A DNA stretch of 64,000 bases from Geotalea toluenoxydans JCM 15764 (GCF_001311985.1 NZ_BBCJ01000001.1:1-64000), one strand, 5' to 3'. Numbered from the stretch's first letter, positions 1 through 10,310 are shown. Notes: generated by a model from the sequence alone, not told the origin. Translations and numbers: made by a program.

Positions 1-28
1 CGACCAGCCGAAACCCAATCCCCATCAA

Positions 29-50
29 TTCCCCCTTTCTCAAAGGGGGA
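29..50. repeat. Short C/G palindrome upstream of cusA
   Basis: An inverted repeat with arms TTCCCCCTTT and AAAGGGGGA around a 3-base loop. It resembles the CCCCCCTA/TAGGGGGG palindromes found later between the nif genes. It lies about 20 bases before the cusA start and could form a hairpin between the preceding gene and cusA. No T-run follows, so I do not call it a terminator. Confidence 0.5.
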
Positions 51-68
51 CTTAGAAAGGGTTTCCCC

Positions 69-3000
69 ATGATAGAAAAAATTATTGAATATTCTGCCCG
101 CAACCGGGTCATCATCCTGATGATCTTCGGCCTGATCATCGCCTGGGGGGTCTGGTCAGTCTACAAGACGCCGGTGGATGCCATCCCGGACTTGTCCGAC
201 AACCAGGTCATCGTCTTTACCGAGTATCCCGGCCGCTCTCCCCAGGTAGTGGAAGACCAGGTTACCTATCCACTGGCGGTAAACCTGCAGGGCTTGCCCC
301 AGGTGCGCGCCGTGCGTGCCTCTTCGGCCTTCGGCTTCTCAATGATCTACGTTATCTTCGAGGACAAGGCGGACATCTACTGGGCGAGGACCCGCGTTCT
401 CGAACGGCTGAACTATGCCGCATCGCTGCTGCCGCCGGGGGTTGTTCCCACCCTTGGTCCCGACGGCACCGGTGTCGGCCATGTCTTCTGGTACACCATC
501 GAGGGGAAGGGCTATGACCTGGCGCAGCTGCGAACCCTGCAGGACTGGTTTGTCCGCTACCAGCTGAATACCGTTCAGGGTGTAGCCGAGGTGGCCTCCA
601 TCGGCGGCCTGGTGCGCGAATACCAGATCGACCTGGACCCCAACAAGTTATTTGCCTACGGACTGCCGGTGGGCAAGGTCATGGAGCGGTCAAGGCCTCC
701 AACAAGGACGTGGGGGGCAAACTCATAGAGCAGGCCGATGCCGAATACCTCATCCGTGGCCGGGGCTATGTGCAGTCCAAGGCGGACCTGGAGAACATTG
801 TCGTCGGCGCGACATGCGCGGCACTCCCATCTATGTAAAAAATCTGGGCACGGTGCAGATGGGGGGCGCCATCCGACGGGGCATGCTTGATATGAACGGC
901 CAAGGCGAGGCGGTCGGCGGCATCGTCGTCATGCGCTACGGCGAGAATGCCAAGGATGTCATCGACCGGGTCAAGGTCAAGATCAAGGAACTGGAAAAGG
1001 GCCTGCCTCCCGGTGTGAAAATCATGGTCTCCTATGACCGTTCCGACCTGATCGCCCGGGCCATCGACACCCTCAAACACTCATTACTGGAAGAGTCAAT
1101 CGTTGTTTCCCTGGTCATTCTCATCTTCCTGCTGCACTTCCAGAGCGCCCTGGTCATTGTCCTGACCCTCCCCATCGCCGTGCTCATCTCCTTCATCACC
1201 ATGAAACTTATGGGGGTCACCTCCAACATCATGTCCCTGGGAGGAATCGCCATTGCCATCGGGGTCCTGGTGGATGCCGGGGTCATCATGGTGGAAAACT
1301 GCTACCGCCACCTTTCGGAGATGCCAACCGAAGAGCGGGCGGCAAAGCGGCTCGAAGTGATTATCACCAGTGCCAAACAGGTGGGGCGTGCCATTTTCTT
1401 TTCCCTTGCCATCATCATCCTTTCCTTTGTGCCGGTCTTCCTCCTGGAAGGGCAGGAAGGAAAGATGTTCCACCCCCTGGCCTTCACCAAGACCTTCTCC
1501 ATGATGGGCTCCGCCTTCATCGCCATCACCCTGGTGCCGGTGCTGATGTATTTCTTCATGCGGGGCAAGATGCCGCCTGAAAGCAGCAATCCCGTTTCCA
1601 CTTTCTTTATCAGGCTCTATTCGCCGGTCATTCGCTGGGTTCTGGTGTGGAAAAAGACCACCATTGCCTTAAACGTCGTGGCCCTGCTGATTGCCATACC
1701 CATGTTCATGAATCTCGGCTCCGAATTCATGCCCCCCCTTGATGAGGGATCGCTCCTCTACATGCCGGTCACCCTGCCCAACGTCTCCATCACCGAGGCG
1801 AAGCGCCTGATCCTGGTGCAGGACACCATCATAAAAAGCGTCCCCGAGGTGGAGCATGTGCTGGGCAAGGTAGGGCGTGCCGAGACCTCCACCGACCCGG
1901 CGCCGGTCTCCATGTTTGAAAGCATCATCATCCTCAAACCCAAAGAGCAGTGGCGGCCGGGGGTAAGAAAGGCCGACATCGTGGCCGAACTGGATGCCAA
2001 ACTGCAGATTCCCGGCGTGCGCAATGGCTGGACCCAGCCGATCATCAACCGCATCAACATGCTCTCCACCGGGGTGCGGACCGACCTGGGGGTGAAGATC
2101 TTCGGCAATGATCTGAATGTGCTCAAGGATCTGGCGGTGCAGGCCGAGGCGATTCTCAAGCCGATCAACGGTGCAGCCGATGTGGTGGCGGAACGGGTTA
2201 CCGGCGGCAATTACATCGACATCGACATCGACCGTGAGGCAGCCGCCCGCTACGGGGTCAATGTCGGGGATATTCAGGATGTCATCGAAACATCCCTTGG
2301 CGGCGAAATGCTCTCAACCACCGTGGAAGGGCGCAACCGCTTCCCGATCCGCATCCGCTACCTGCGCGACTACCGGGACAGCATCCCCGCCATCCGCCGT
2401 ATCCTGGTTTCAGGTATGGAAGGCGCCCAGGTGCCGCTGTCCCTGGTTACGAAGCTCAAGATCTCCACCGGAGCCCCTGAGATCAACAGCGAAGGGGGGC
2501 TATTACGTTCGCTGGTCTTTCTTAACGTCCGTGGCCGCGACATGGGGGGCTTCGTCACTGAGGCCAAGGAAGTGCTGGAAAAGCAGCTGAAGCTGCCTCC
2601 CGGATATTACGTGGCCTGGTCCGGCCAGTGGGAAAACCAGATTCGAGCCAAGGCACGCCTGCAGATGTTGGTGCCGGCCGGAATCCTGATTATCTTCATC
2701 CTCCTCTACTTCACCTTCCATTCGGCCCTGGAGGCGAGCATGGTCATGCTTTCGGTTCCCTTCGCCCTGATAGGGGGAGTCTATCTGGTATCGGCGTTGG
2801 GATATAACATGTCGGTGGCGGTCTGGGTCGGCTTCATCGCCCTTTACGGCATTGCCGTGGAGACCGGGGTGGTAATGGTCATTTACCTCCATGAGGCCTT
2901 GGACAAGAAGCTGATCAATGGCCCCTGCACCGAGCAGGATATCTATGATGCAACCTTCGAGGGGGCGGTTCTGCGACTGCGGCCAAAGCTGATGACCGTT

Positions 3001-3203
3001 GCCGTCGCCCTCCTGGGTTTGGTGCCAATCATGTGGTCATCGGGTACCGGCGCGACGTCATGAAACCGATTGCTGCGCCGATGATCGGCGGGATGATTTC
3101 GTCGGCGATCCATGTTCTGATCATGACGCCGGTTATCTTTGTCCTGATGAAGAAGCATGACCTGAAAAAAGGGAAACTCAAATATTCCGGCATGAAACAC
3201 TAA
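69..3203 (+). CDS. cusA: CusA/CzcA-type heavy-metal RND efflux pump (three frameshifts)
   Basis: Inner-membrane proton-driven pump of the HME-RND family, which exports Cu(I)/Ag(I) or divalent metals through a CusCBA-type tripartite complex. The N-terminus [19 protein letters not shown], the porter start [19 protein letters not shown], the TM4 segment [19 protein letters not shown] with its proton-relay Asp, and [13 protein letters not shown] are family hallmarks. The coding sequence changes frame three times: near 680 (a G missing from GGAGGCGG), near 813 and near 3052 (GGCGCCGAC reduced to GGCGCGAC in both). Repaired length is about 1045 residues, normal for CusA. The last segment, beginning [12 protein letters not shown], runs from 3060 to the stop. 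The small exported proteins downstream fit a metal-resistance operon. CusA rather than CzcA is a judgement; the exact metal is not proven. Confidence 0.9.
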
Positions 3204-3347
3204 CAGGCCGTTGAAAAACTATTGCGGGGCCGGTCTGCTGTGTTGCCGCTCACTCGGAAACTCAACGTACATCACGGTACGTTTCGCTCCCTCCTTCACT
3301 TGAGCCTTGCATCCCGACCGACCCATCACGTTTTTCAACAACCTGCT
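3202..3347. repeat. Interspersed element with terminal inverted repeats, copy 1
   Basis: About 146 bp bounded by AACAGGCCGTTGAAAAAC and the complement of GTTTTTCAACAACCTGCT, so the ends are imperfect inverted repeats of about 18 bp. A related copy with the same ends and shared internal words (CTATTGCGG, GTTGCCGCTC, GCGCCTTGCAT-like) is at 50140-50289. It begins inside the cusA stop codon. No coding capacity; a MITE- or REP-type element. Confidence 0.7.
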
Positions 3348-3368
3348 AATAAAGGGAGGGAATTCCAG

Positions 3369-3530
3369 ATGAAGAAGAAATTATCGTTTGTTTTGCTATT
3401 AGCGGGCCTATGGATGCTACAAGCCTGCGCTGTATTTGATGGTACTACCGGCAGCTCTGATCGGAGTTATTACGGCAATGGAAATTACGGCAATGGGAGT
3501 TATGGTAGAGGTGGTCATTCTGGCCATTGA
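3369..3530 (+). CDS. Small Gly/Tyr/Asn-rich lipoprotein
   Basis: A 53-residue predicted lipoprotein. MKKKLSFVLLLAGLWMLQAC is a signal peptide ending in a lipobox (LQAC), so Cys-20 would be lipidated. The mature part is short and repetitive (YYGNGNYGNGSYGRGG) with His near the end. I chose this start because AAAGGGAGGG lies just upstream; a longer reading from 3222 would begin inside the interspersed repeat. It follows cusA and precedes other exported proteins, suggesting a surface or periplasmic role in metal handling, but no family is recognised. Confidence 0.65.
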   Translation: MKKKLSFVLLLAGLWMLQACAVFDGTTGSSDRSYYGNGNYGNGSYGRGGHSGH

Positions 3531-3702
3531 AACGCAATGATTATATAGTAGAATATCCTTCGCAAGTGTTGAATATTCTCTATGGCTATCGGCTTGTTTA
3601 AGTCTTAAACGGTGAAATATCGGGAACTTATCTGCTGGCATGACAAATGCTCTACTTGGAACATCTTTACAAAATACTCTCAGTTAAAGGAGAAACCGTA
3701 AC

Positions 3703-4173
3703 ATGAAGAAAATGAATGTACTGATCGCAGCGCTTTTTGCTTTAGCAGCTCCCATTGCATCCTTTGCTGCCATGAATCATGGAGGTGGTCATGATATGGG
3801 ACATGGTGGACGTCAGGGCGATGTTGCCCATGAAGAGGTGGTAGATGGTGTCAAGGCGACCTTTAAGGTCATGAGCATGAAAGAGCACATGAAAGCCATG
3901 AAGATGGAAATGCCGAAAGAGATGAAAGAGACTCATCATATTGCTGTCGAGTTCAAAGACGCCAAAACCGGCAAAGCCTTGACTGAGGGTGATGTTAAAG
4001 TCAAGGTTCAGGGCCCCGATAAAGCAGAGCAGACAAAGGATTTAATGGGAATGCAAGGACACTTTGGCGCCGACTTCGAATTAGCCAAAAAAGGGAAGTA
4101 CGGTATAATGTCTAAATTCAAGTTGAAGGACGGAAAGGTTCGCAGCTCCAAGTTTTGGTATACCGTGAAGTAG
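3703..4173 (+). CDS. Met/His-rich periplasmic protein, possibly YtkA/FixH-like
   Basis: 156 residues with a signal peptide (cleavage near SFA-AMNH). A His/Met/Gly-rich segment follows (HGGGHDMGHGG), then a Met-rich stretch (MSMKEHMKAMKMEMPKEM), suitable for soft-metal ligands. The C-terminal half (DAKTGKALTEGDVKVKVQGP, then GHFGADFELAKKGKYGI) resembles the small beta-sandwich YtkA/FixH-like domain. AAAGGAG precedes the ATG. Its place after CusA suggests periplasmic copper or silver binding. The domain call is by eye and tentative; the export signal and metal-ligand richness are direct observations. Confidence 0.7.
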   Translation: MKKMNVLIAALFALAAPIASFAAMNHGGGHDMGHGGRQGDVAHEEVVDGVKATFKVMSMKEHMKAMKMEMPKEMKETHHIAVEFKDAKTGKALTEGDVKVKVQGPDKAEQTKDLMGMQGHFGADFELAKKGKYGIMSKFKLKDGKVRSSKFWYTVK

Positions 4174-4236
4174 GGCTTCCAATGTTGTGTTTTACGGAGA
4201 GTTGCCTCTCCGATTTTCCTGAAGGAGGACATGTTT

Positions 4237-4506
4237 ATGAAAAAATGGGCTGTAATCGTGATGGCAGTTGGGATGTTCGGTGCGATGCCGGTTTTGGCTG
4301 CCGAGCATGGCACCATGAAGATGGACACAAAAGAGGGAGTAAGGCAGTGCGCCCTTCAGGCCGAGTCCATCCAGCAGAAGATTAAACGACTCCAGAGTGA
4401 AGTTAAAAAAGGCAACAAGAGCTATAGCGCCGAAGAGCTGAAGAATCTGGAAGACAAGCTGAAAGAGGCGAACAAACTTCTCGAAGACATAACCAAAGGG
4501 AATTAA
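4237..4506 (+). CDS. Small exported coiled-coil protein
   Basis: 89 residues: a signal peptide (MKKWAVIVMAVGMFGAMPVLA) and a charged helical mature part rich in Lys, Glu, Leu and Gln (QQKIKRLQSEVKKGNKSY then LKNLEDKLKEANKLLEDI) with heptad spacing. Two ATGs are available, 4231 and 4237. AGGAGG at 4223-4228 sits only 2 bases from the first and 8 from the second, so I use 4237. Function unknown; it shares an exported, metal-efflux context with its neighbours. A hairpin terminator follows at 4533. Confidence 0.7.
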   Translation: MKKWAVIVMAVGMFGAMPVLAAEHGTMKMDTKEGVRQCALQAESIQQKIKRLQSEVKKGNKSYSAEELKNLEDKLKEANKLLEDITKGN

Positions 4507-4532
4507 CCCACACAGCAAGAGTTGTAAAAACG

Positions 4533-4570
4533 GAGGGGGTGGTTTGCCATATAAACCACCCCCCCATTAT
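4533..4570 (+). terminator. Hairpin terminator after the CusA-linked small genes
   Basis: Inverted arms GGGGGTGGTTT and AAACCACCCCC around a short loop, followed by a T-rich stretch. It separates the small coiled-coil gene from the next lipoprotein and shows that the upstream in-frame ATG at 4544 is inside the hairpin and is not the start of the next gene. Confidence 0.65.
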
Positions 4571-4585
4571 TTCTGGGTTTCATTA

Positions 4586-5410
4586 ATGAAAATCACTCAT
4601 GCCATAGTTATTCTGATTTTAACACTGTCTGCGAACGCGGGTTGCAAACAGCAAGAAAACCCATCCGAGCCAGGAAAAGTCACTACCACATCTGCCTACG
4701 AAAAAGCTTTCGGCCCTGCTCCCCCAGTGGACAAAGGAACTGCGTTCGCGTTTGTCATCTATTTCCCCTTGGCCAAAGAACCATCAAAGGTCGTACCGTT
4801 TCCTTTCTTCACCTTCGATGAAGCAAGCATGAAAAAGGTTGCCATAGAGCGGCTCTTGAGCGGCATGGATACAGGCAGCTACCAGGGCGAGTTTATGACC
4901 TTGCCGCCGGGAACTCGAATCGTTTCCATAACCGATGATAAGGGTGCCGTAACGGTAACTCTCAGTAAGGTTCCTGAAAGCCTTCCTCCTGCTATTGCTC
5001 TGACTCTTCAGCAATTCAAGGGAGTTTCCACTGTCCATATTCTGGAGGAAGGAAGCCAAAGTCCTCTCAAGGTGGTAGCAGACGAAACTGCAATTAAGCC
5101 ACCAGGTCCACCCAGACTTCTCAGTGTGGCGGCCATCAGGGATAAAGGAGCAAAAGAGATCGAAGAAGTCGATGCCTATTTCGACCGCCCTGTGGAGGTT
5201 CAAGAGCTGAAGCTGATGTCCAGGGATGGCGAACAACTACCCGGTGATCTCTACCACTCGGTATTCGACATGGCCGGCGTCCTTAAACCCAAGGATCAGG
5301 CGCAGTTGAAGGAGCGGATGCCGATCCACGTGCGCTGGAAGGTAGTGGACAAGCTGGGCAGGCAGGCGCAAGGGGATAATGTCTGGCAGCTGGAAGTGAA
5401 GGAACATTGA
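4586..5410 (+). CDS. Lipoprotein with GerM-like domain
   Basis: 274 residues. MKITHAIVILILTLSANAGC looks like a lipoprotein signal peptide, though the lipobox (NAGC) is not ideal. The central part, including LPPGTRIVSITDDKGAVTVT and LSKVPESLPPAIALTLQQFK, resembles the GerM (sporulation/germination) domain, a small alpha/beta module found in many non-sporulating bacteria. The C-terminal part (VDAYFDRPVEVQELKLMSRD) has no family I recognise. The start at 4586 was chosen over 4544 because the latter lies in a terminator hairpin. It precedes the cytochrome by only 15 bases, so the two are probably co-transcribed. Confidence 0.65.
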   Translation: MKITHAIVILILTLSANAGCKQQENPSEPGKVTTTSAYEKAFGPAPPVDKGTAFAFVIYFPLAKEPSKVVPFPFFTFDEASMKKVAIERLLSGMDTGSYQGEFMTLPPGTRIVSITDDKGAVTVTLSKVPESLPPAIALTLQQFKGVSTVHILEEGSQSPLKVVADETAIKPPGPPRLLSVAAIRDKGAKEIEEVDAYFDRPVEVQELKLMSRDGEQLPGDLYHSVFDMAGVLKPKDQAQLKERMPIHVRWKVVDKLGRQAQGDNVWQLEVKEH

Positions 5411-5425
5411 AAAAATGGAGAGTAT

Positions 5426-5853
5426 ATGAGAAGCACCATCAGTCTTATCTGCATTATTTCTGCGTTAGCCGCTAACGGAGCCACTTTTGCTTACGGTACC
5501 GAACAGCATGGCAAGTCGGCGAAGAATACCCACCAGATGAAGAAGCTGCATGCAATTATGCCGATGCTTTCCACTGCTTCAGCCGACTGGAAAAAGCCTT
5601 GGATGAAGGCGACACATCTGCCGCTGAGGCAGCAACACGGCAAATTCTAGCAACGATTCCGGATCTGAAAAAATCCACCCCGCACAGGAATATCAAACAG
5701 AAGAAACAGTATGTTGGGCTGGCAGGAGATCTTGAACAGGCTGTAAGCTCGACGCTTGATCTGGCAAAAAAGAGAGATAAAGCCGGTGCAAAAGCAGCCT
5801 TCAGGAAGGCAGAGGAAGCATGTGCGGCATGCCATGAGAAATTTCGTGATTGA
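5426..5853 (+). CDS. Cytochrome c'-like exported monohaem protein (one frameshift)
   Basis: Signal peptide at the start (MRSTISLICIISALAANGAT), a helical body, and a single haem-attachment motif at the extreme C-terminus (CAACHEKFRD), the arrangement of cytochrome c'/c556 four-helix proteins. The frame breaks near 5594, where a run of six A appears as five; repair gives ADWKKALDEGDTSAAEAAT and about 142 residues. GGAG lies just upstream of the ATG. Periplasmic; likely an electron carrier or gas/metal-stress protein beside the copper efflux locus. The haem motif is certain; the family call is from its position at the C-terminus. Confidence 0.75.
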
Positions 5854-5884
5854 TAGGTAGAATATGGATGAAAGGAGCCAGGTT

Positions 5885-6521
5885 ATGGCAAACGAAACCA
5901 CTTTAGGCGAAAAGATTACGAGCCGCCTCCAACAGCATAAGCGTGACCTTGCCCAACAACAACAGCAGTTGGATAGCAGAATGAAAGACCTGCTTGAAGA
6001 GCGTGAGCAGCTGGCTTCGGTTGGCAAGGTATGGATTGAAAAGGTAATTCTTCCACGCCTGAAGGAACTGGAAAAATACTTCGACAACGGTAAAGTGGAA
6101 ATCCTGAACCTTGATTCGAATCTGAGCTGTGCCTGTGAATTTGCCCATACAACGAGATTTCCTGCCACTGTCAGGCTTAATATCTCCTTGTTGCCTGGTA
6201 ACGGATACCTGACGGCGCGCTATGACCTGACTATTCTTCCTGTACTGATGGAGTACACACTCACTGTGGAAGAAAAATTTTCCATTGAAGGCGACGAAGA
6301 AGCACTGGCCATCTGTAGAAGACCGTATAGTAGATTTCATCGATACATATCTGCGCCTGGAAACGCATCCGCTCTACCAGAAAGACAATACGGTGGTCGA
6401 TATTGTCTGTGGAATGCGCATCCCTTCAATCTCGGCAACCAGTAAAGTAGAACGTGATGGCAGAGTATTTTATTTTTGTTCTGAGCACTGCAGGGATGCC
6501 TTTATCAAACAGAATAACTAA
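5885..6521 (+). CDS. Coiled-coil protein with C-terminal YHS domain (one frameshift)
   Basis: About 211 residues. The N-terminal third is a Gln-rich coiled coil (LQQHKRDLAQQQQQLDSRMK), the middle is an unknown beta-rich region, and the C-terminus is a YHS domain (DIVCGMRI ... FYFCSEHCRDAF) with the Cys pattern used by copper/silver-binding YHS modules. The frame changes near 6313, explained by one extra C (GGCCATC for GGCATC). AGGAG at 5873-5877 is 7 bases before ATG 5885, so I prefer it to 5864. No signal peptide, so probably cytosolic. YHS domains occur in metal ATPases and metal-sensing proteins; context supports copper or silver. Confidence 0.75.
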
Positions 6522-6869
6522 CTACGGTTTTAAAGATTCATGTAATTGATTTATGGCATCAATCGTAATACCACACTCTCTATTTGCCTCCAGACTATTA
6601 TTCAGCTCTTTCCTCATTCAGATTTCAATTAACCTGCCCACCATTATCGTTCAGTTCATCTGCCTCAAATAGAGAATATCCTCCAATCGCAGATAATAAA
6701 TGGAGATTATTCTGTAAATTTAATCACCATTATCATTTTCTAGTTCTACAATCAAACCTCATTACAGGTAGTTACATCCTTTTTACTCTTTGGCACGCAT
6801 GTTGATATTGAATAGTTAACAAGTACAGGCTTACACCTGACATATTTCGACTCTAAAGGAGAGAGAAAA
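6522..6869. other. AT-rich intergenic stretch, no gene seen
   Basis: 348 bases, visibly more AT-rich than the flanks. No ORF with a plausible ribosome site, RNA gene or strong hairpin was recognised. A short word, TCATGTAATTGATTTATGGCAT at about 6537-6558, recurs in variant form near 25790. The 3' end must carry the promoter of the following pair of exported-protein genes. Confidence 0.5.
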
Positions 6870-7187
6870 ATGAAAAGGAAAATTATTATAGGAATCGCTT
6901 TGGCAATGGGGATGGTGTCGGCGGCAGCAATGCCGGCTTCTGCTGCAGGTTCATGCCGGGAAGAAGGAAAATGTGCCGACAAACAGATACTTCAGCAGTT
7001 TACTCGGGAAACGTCTGGTTTGGTCAGTGCTTTAAAAGCGAAGGATCTGGAGCTGAGAGAGCAATATGCTTTCGATCGTATCGATGCAAGTAAAGTAGGC
7101 GAACTTGAGGCGGAGCTTGATGAGCTTAAAGGCCAAATCAACACTGTAGGAGAGAAATTTGGAATCCCTCTCTGTTGCCGGAGTTGA
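6870..7187 (+). CDS. Small exported helical protein, paralogue 1
   Basis: 105 residues: signal peptide (MKRKIIIGIALAMGMVSAAA) and a helical mature part with a heptad-like pattern (ALKAKDLELREQYAFDRIDA, then KVGELEAELDELKGQINTVG). GGAGAG lies before the ATG. It is clearly related to the next gene: both contain ALKAKD-ELREQ followed by a charged helix. Size, export and helicity recall Spy/CpxP/ZraP periplasmic metal-stress proteins, but the LTxxQ motif of that family is not visible, so I leave it as unknown. Confidence 0.65.
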   Translation: MKRKIIIGIALAMGMVSAAAMPASAAGSCREEGKCADKQILQQFTRETSGLVSALKAKDLELREQYAFDRIDASKVGELEAELDELKGQINTVGEKFGIPLCCRS

Positions 7188-7243
7188 TGTATTCCCGCAC
7201 AAGTGCCATCACCCAGCAAAAGCTGTACGAGAGGAGAGCGGCA

Positions 7244-7581
7244 ATGAAAAAGAAAATGGTTCTCATGATGATGTTGGGATTGAGTATGCTTTCAGTCGGA
7301 ATCGCATCTGCATCAGGGCTCGATGCCGCAGGTCAGAAAGCTTGCGCCGAGAACCCGGCTTATGGGCAATTTATGGAAGAGACTGCGCCTTGAGAAATGC
7401 TTTGAAGGCAAAGGATGCCGAACTGAGGGAGCAGGAGGGCTATGCAGGCATCGAGCGTGGCTATGAAGGTATGGATTTGGAGAAGGTCGATAAACTTCAG
7501 ACAGAACGTAAAGCGCTTGAAGCCAGAATAAATCTGGCAGCGCAAAAACATGGGATAAAACCAACTGGCGGAAAAGAATAA
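7244..7581 (+). CDS. Small exported helical protein, paralogue 2 (one frameshift)
   Basis: Tandem paralogue of the gene at 6870. Signal peptide MKKKMVLMMMLGLSMLSVGI; the mature part resumes after a frame change near 7391 (one G or C missing in ACTGCGCCTTG) as LRNALKAKDAELREQEGYAG and ends KHGIKPTGGKE. Repaired length about 112 residues. GAGGAGAG precedes the ATG. A terminator follows at 7676, so the two genes form the end of a unit. The duplication suggests a dosage-sensitive periplasmic role, perhaps metal stress; function unknown. Confidence 0.65.
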
Positions 7582-7675
7582 ATGGGGCAGGATAATTCGA
7601 TACCAGCTGGAGAACCCTGTTACCAGCGGTGCTAAGCGGTTAAGGCAGGTTCTATAAGATTCCAAAGGTGTTATT

Positions 7676-7720
7676 GGGCGTACCCTTGGATCCCTCCTTC
7701 TTCGGGGTACGCCATTTTTT
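7676..7720 (+). terminator. Intrinsic terminator after the paralogue pair
   Basis: Arms GGCGTACCC and GGGGTACGCC close a loop containing TTGGATCCCTCC, followed directly by ATTTTTT. It ends the rightward unit before the convergent helicase gene. Confidence 0.75.
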
Positions 7721-7820
7721 AAAATCATAGGAAGTCGCGCCAGTGGCGGCGCCAGCGGCTGCTTGATGCAACTTCACAAAAAACGTCTATGGGAATTTCC
7801 AAGATCCAGGGCTTTTTTAC

Positions 7821-10241
7821 TTAAGGTTGGCACAGACCATCAGCGGCAAGACCTTCATCCGCATCTCCACTGCGCCAGAACTCGTCCACTTCCCCGAGAA
7901 TACTATAGGAAACCAGTTCCCTTGCATCCGACCGGAACCAGTCGGCGGGCATGGAGCGGCTGTAACCAGGTTCCGTGAACCTGCTGTCCATGAGGACAAT
8001 CAAACCGCGATCGGTCTCCGAGCGGATGACTCTGCCGGCTGCCTGGACGGCTTTGGCCATGGCGGGAACGATATAGGCATAGTCGAAGCCGGCGCCGTAT
8101 CGCCGCTGATAATAGCGCCTCATCTCCTCCCTTTCCAGATCGAAGCTCGGCAGGGGCGGTCCGACAATGAAGGCGCCTATCAATGTATCCCCGGCATAGT
8201 CCATCCCTTCGGCCAGGGAACCCCCCTGAACGGCAAAAACGATATTTGCCCCATCGGTCTCCTGGAGCTGCTCATGATCGTTTTCACTTGACTGGTCTTG
8301 ATGTTCCGCTCCTGCAGGATGAGGGAGAAACCGGCAGGAGGTTGAAAAAACGCTGCCAACCGTTCGAGAAAATCAAAGCTGGGAAAGAAGACGAAATAAT
8401 TGCCGCGGCGCAGGGAGGTAATGCGCACCACCGCTTCGGCGATCCTCGCATAATTCCGCTCCCTTTGGCTATAGCGGGTTGAAACCTGCGGGATCAGCAT
8501 CAGCTTTCGCCGATGCGTGGGGAAGGGGGAGGTAAACTCCGCCGTCAGGGTCTTCTCCAGGTCCAGTCCGGAAAGGGTTTTATAGTAGTCGAATGGTTTG
8601 AGCGTGGCGGAAAAGGCCACCACTTGCTGATAATTGTCATAGCAGTCCCTGATCATGGCTGAGGCATCGCAGCACGTTATTTTGACCGTGCCGGCCGGAT
8701 GCCAGGTGGTGAAAAATTCTTCCCGGTCAGGGTCTGCCGCATATTCAAGGGCGCTGGTGAATTCCGACCAGTAAAAACTAAGACGGAGAATGACGTCCTG
8801 GGGCTGTATTTCCACCATGGACTCCAGGTAGCGGGTAAGAAGGGTGCGCAGTCGAATGTCCTGCTCAAGAAATGCGTCTACAGGGGGCTCGATAACAGCA
8901 GGTTTTTTGCCATGGCCGCAGGAGGCAACGGTACTGAGGCAGCCATCGAGAATGTTTTCAGCTTCCCTGCGAAAACGGTGTGCAATAGATTTTATTTCGT
9001 TACGCATTTTCTCCAATACCACCGAGGAGAGCGCCGGCGAATAGCATTCCATCGCCCTTGAAGGAAGGTTGTGTGCCTCGTCGATGACCAGATTCGCCTT
9101 GCCTGTCTGGTCGATACCTGTGTTGGTCATGCCGGAGAGGGCCGATCGGGGGGCAAAGACGTAATTGTAGTCGCAGATCACCACATCGGCCCCTTCCATA
9201 CCCTCAAGCTGCAATTCGAATGGACAGACCTGGTATTTCTCCCCCAGTTCCCGAAAACTACGCGCCGTCAGCTTTCTTTTACGGGCAAGAAGGTCACGAA
9301 TGCCGTATTCACACACCTTGGTGTAGTAATCTCGTGCATATTCGCAGAATTCAGGGTTGCACAACGGTTCATTCTTGAAGCAGATCTTTCCCTTGGCGGT
9401 GATGGAGAGGGATTTGAGGTGGGAACCTGCATCATGGAAACGGCGGATGGCATCTTCGGCAACGGAATGCTGGCTGTTTTTCGGTGTGACGTAGACGACC
9501 TGCTGCCCCCTGCCCAAGGCCTCTCTCAGTACCGGATAGAGCACGCCGACCGTTTTCCCCAGCCCGGTGGGAGCCTGGATCAGCATCGGTTTCCCTTCGT
9601 TCATCCCCTGGTCGATGGTCTCCATGAGTTCAATCTGGCCGGGGCGCGGATCAGGGAAGGGAAAGACAAAGCCTGCGGCTATCTTTCGCCGCCGGGCTGC
9701 CCGTTTTTCAGCCAACCGTGCTTCCCTGACCAGTTCGTCAAGTCTTTCCTCCAGCCACTGTTCATAGAGAGCAATATCCAGTTGCAGCGGCAGATCAAGT
9801 GAGTCGGCGCTGCGGGAAGAGACCAGATGAAAGGATAACTCAGGGGTAACCCCTTGTCTGAGCCGGTAAAAATAGCCGTAACTGAACAGCTGCAGGCAGT
9901 AGGGATGGTCCAGCGGCTGATTGTCAAGCGCCGGGCCAGTTCCGACAGGTTGAAAGTGGACTTTATTTCCTCAATTTTAGGCGGCTCGGTATCAAACAGG
10001 CCGTCCATGCGTCCATCAACCCGGAAGCAAAACTCTTCCTTCTGGAACTCTGCGCCGATGGCCACTTCAGAGCGGTAGGACCCGTCGCTCTTCGCCCGCT
10101 TCTTTTGCACCTTGAGATGAATTTCCTGGCCCTCGGCGGCTGCGCGGCCGTATCCCGAGAGGGCTCGATGCTTCCTTTCCTGGGCACAGGTACGGCGAAT
10201 TCCCTCAGGGGGATGTTGATTAATTTTTGAGCTGCAACCAT
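7821..10241 (-). CDS. PD-(D/E)XK nuclease fused to DinG/XPD-type Fe-S helicase (three frameshifts)
   Basis: About 807 residues after repair. Roughly residues 60-115 contain FRVDGRMDGLFDTEPPKIEE followed by IKST, the D...E-x-K layout of a RecB/Cas4-type nuclease, and then the HPYCLQLFSYGYFYR helix typical of that family. The helicase follows: Walker A QAPTGLGKT near residue 221, four spaced cysteines (KICFKNEPLC, PEFCEY, YTKVCEYG, YQVCPFE) expected for an XPD-type 4Fe-4S cluster, and the Walker B box VIDEAHNL; later AAGRVIRSE is motif VI. Frame changes lie near 10140, 9925 (a C lost from CGGCGCCTTG) and 8285. The start MVAAQKLINIPLREF at 10241 is the first ATG consistent with the frame. Likely role: DNA repair processing of branched or damaged DNA. 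It is divergent from nifV. Confidence 0.8.
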
Positions 10242-10310
10242 GGCAAGAGTGTAGAGTATTTTACCGCAGAGATAAAGACCGTAGTGGGTTCTTCGGAAAT
10301 TGAAAGGCCG

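Noticed and set aside
3222-3368. N-terminal extension of the small lipoprotein from an upstream ATG
   Set aside because: The extension is a translation of the interspersed repeat; a signal peptide and ribosome site start at 3369.
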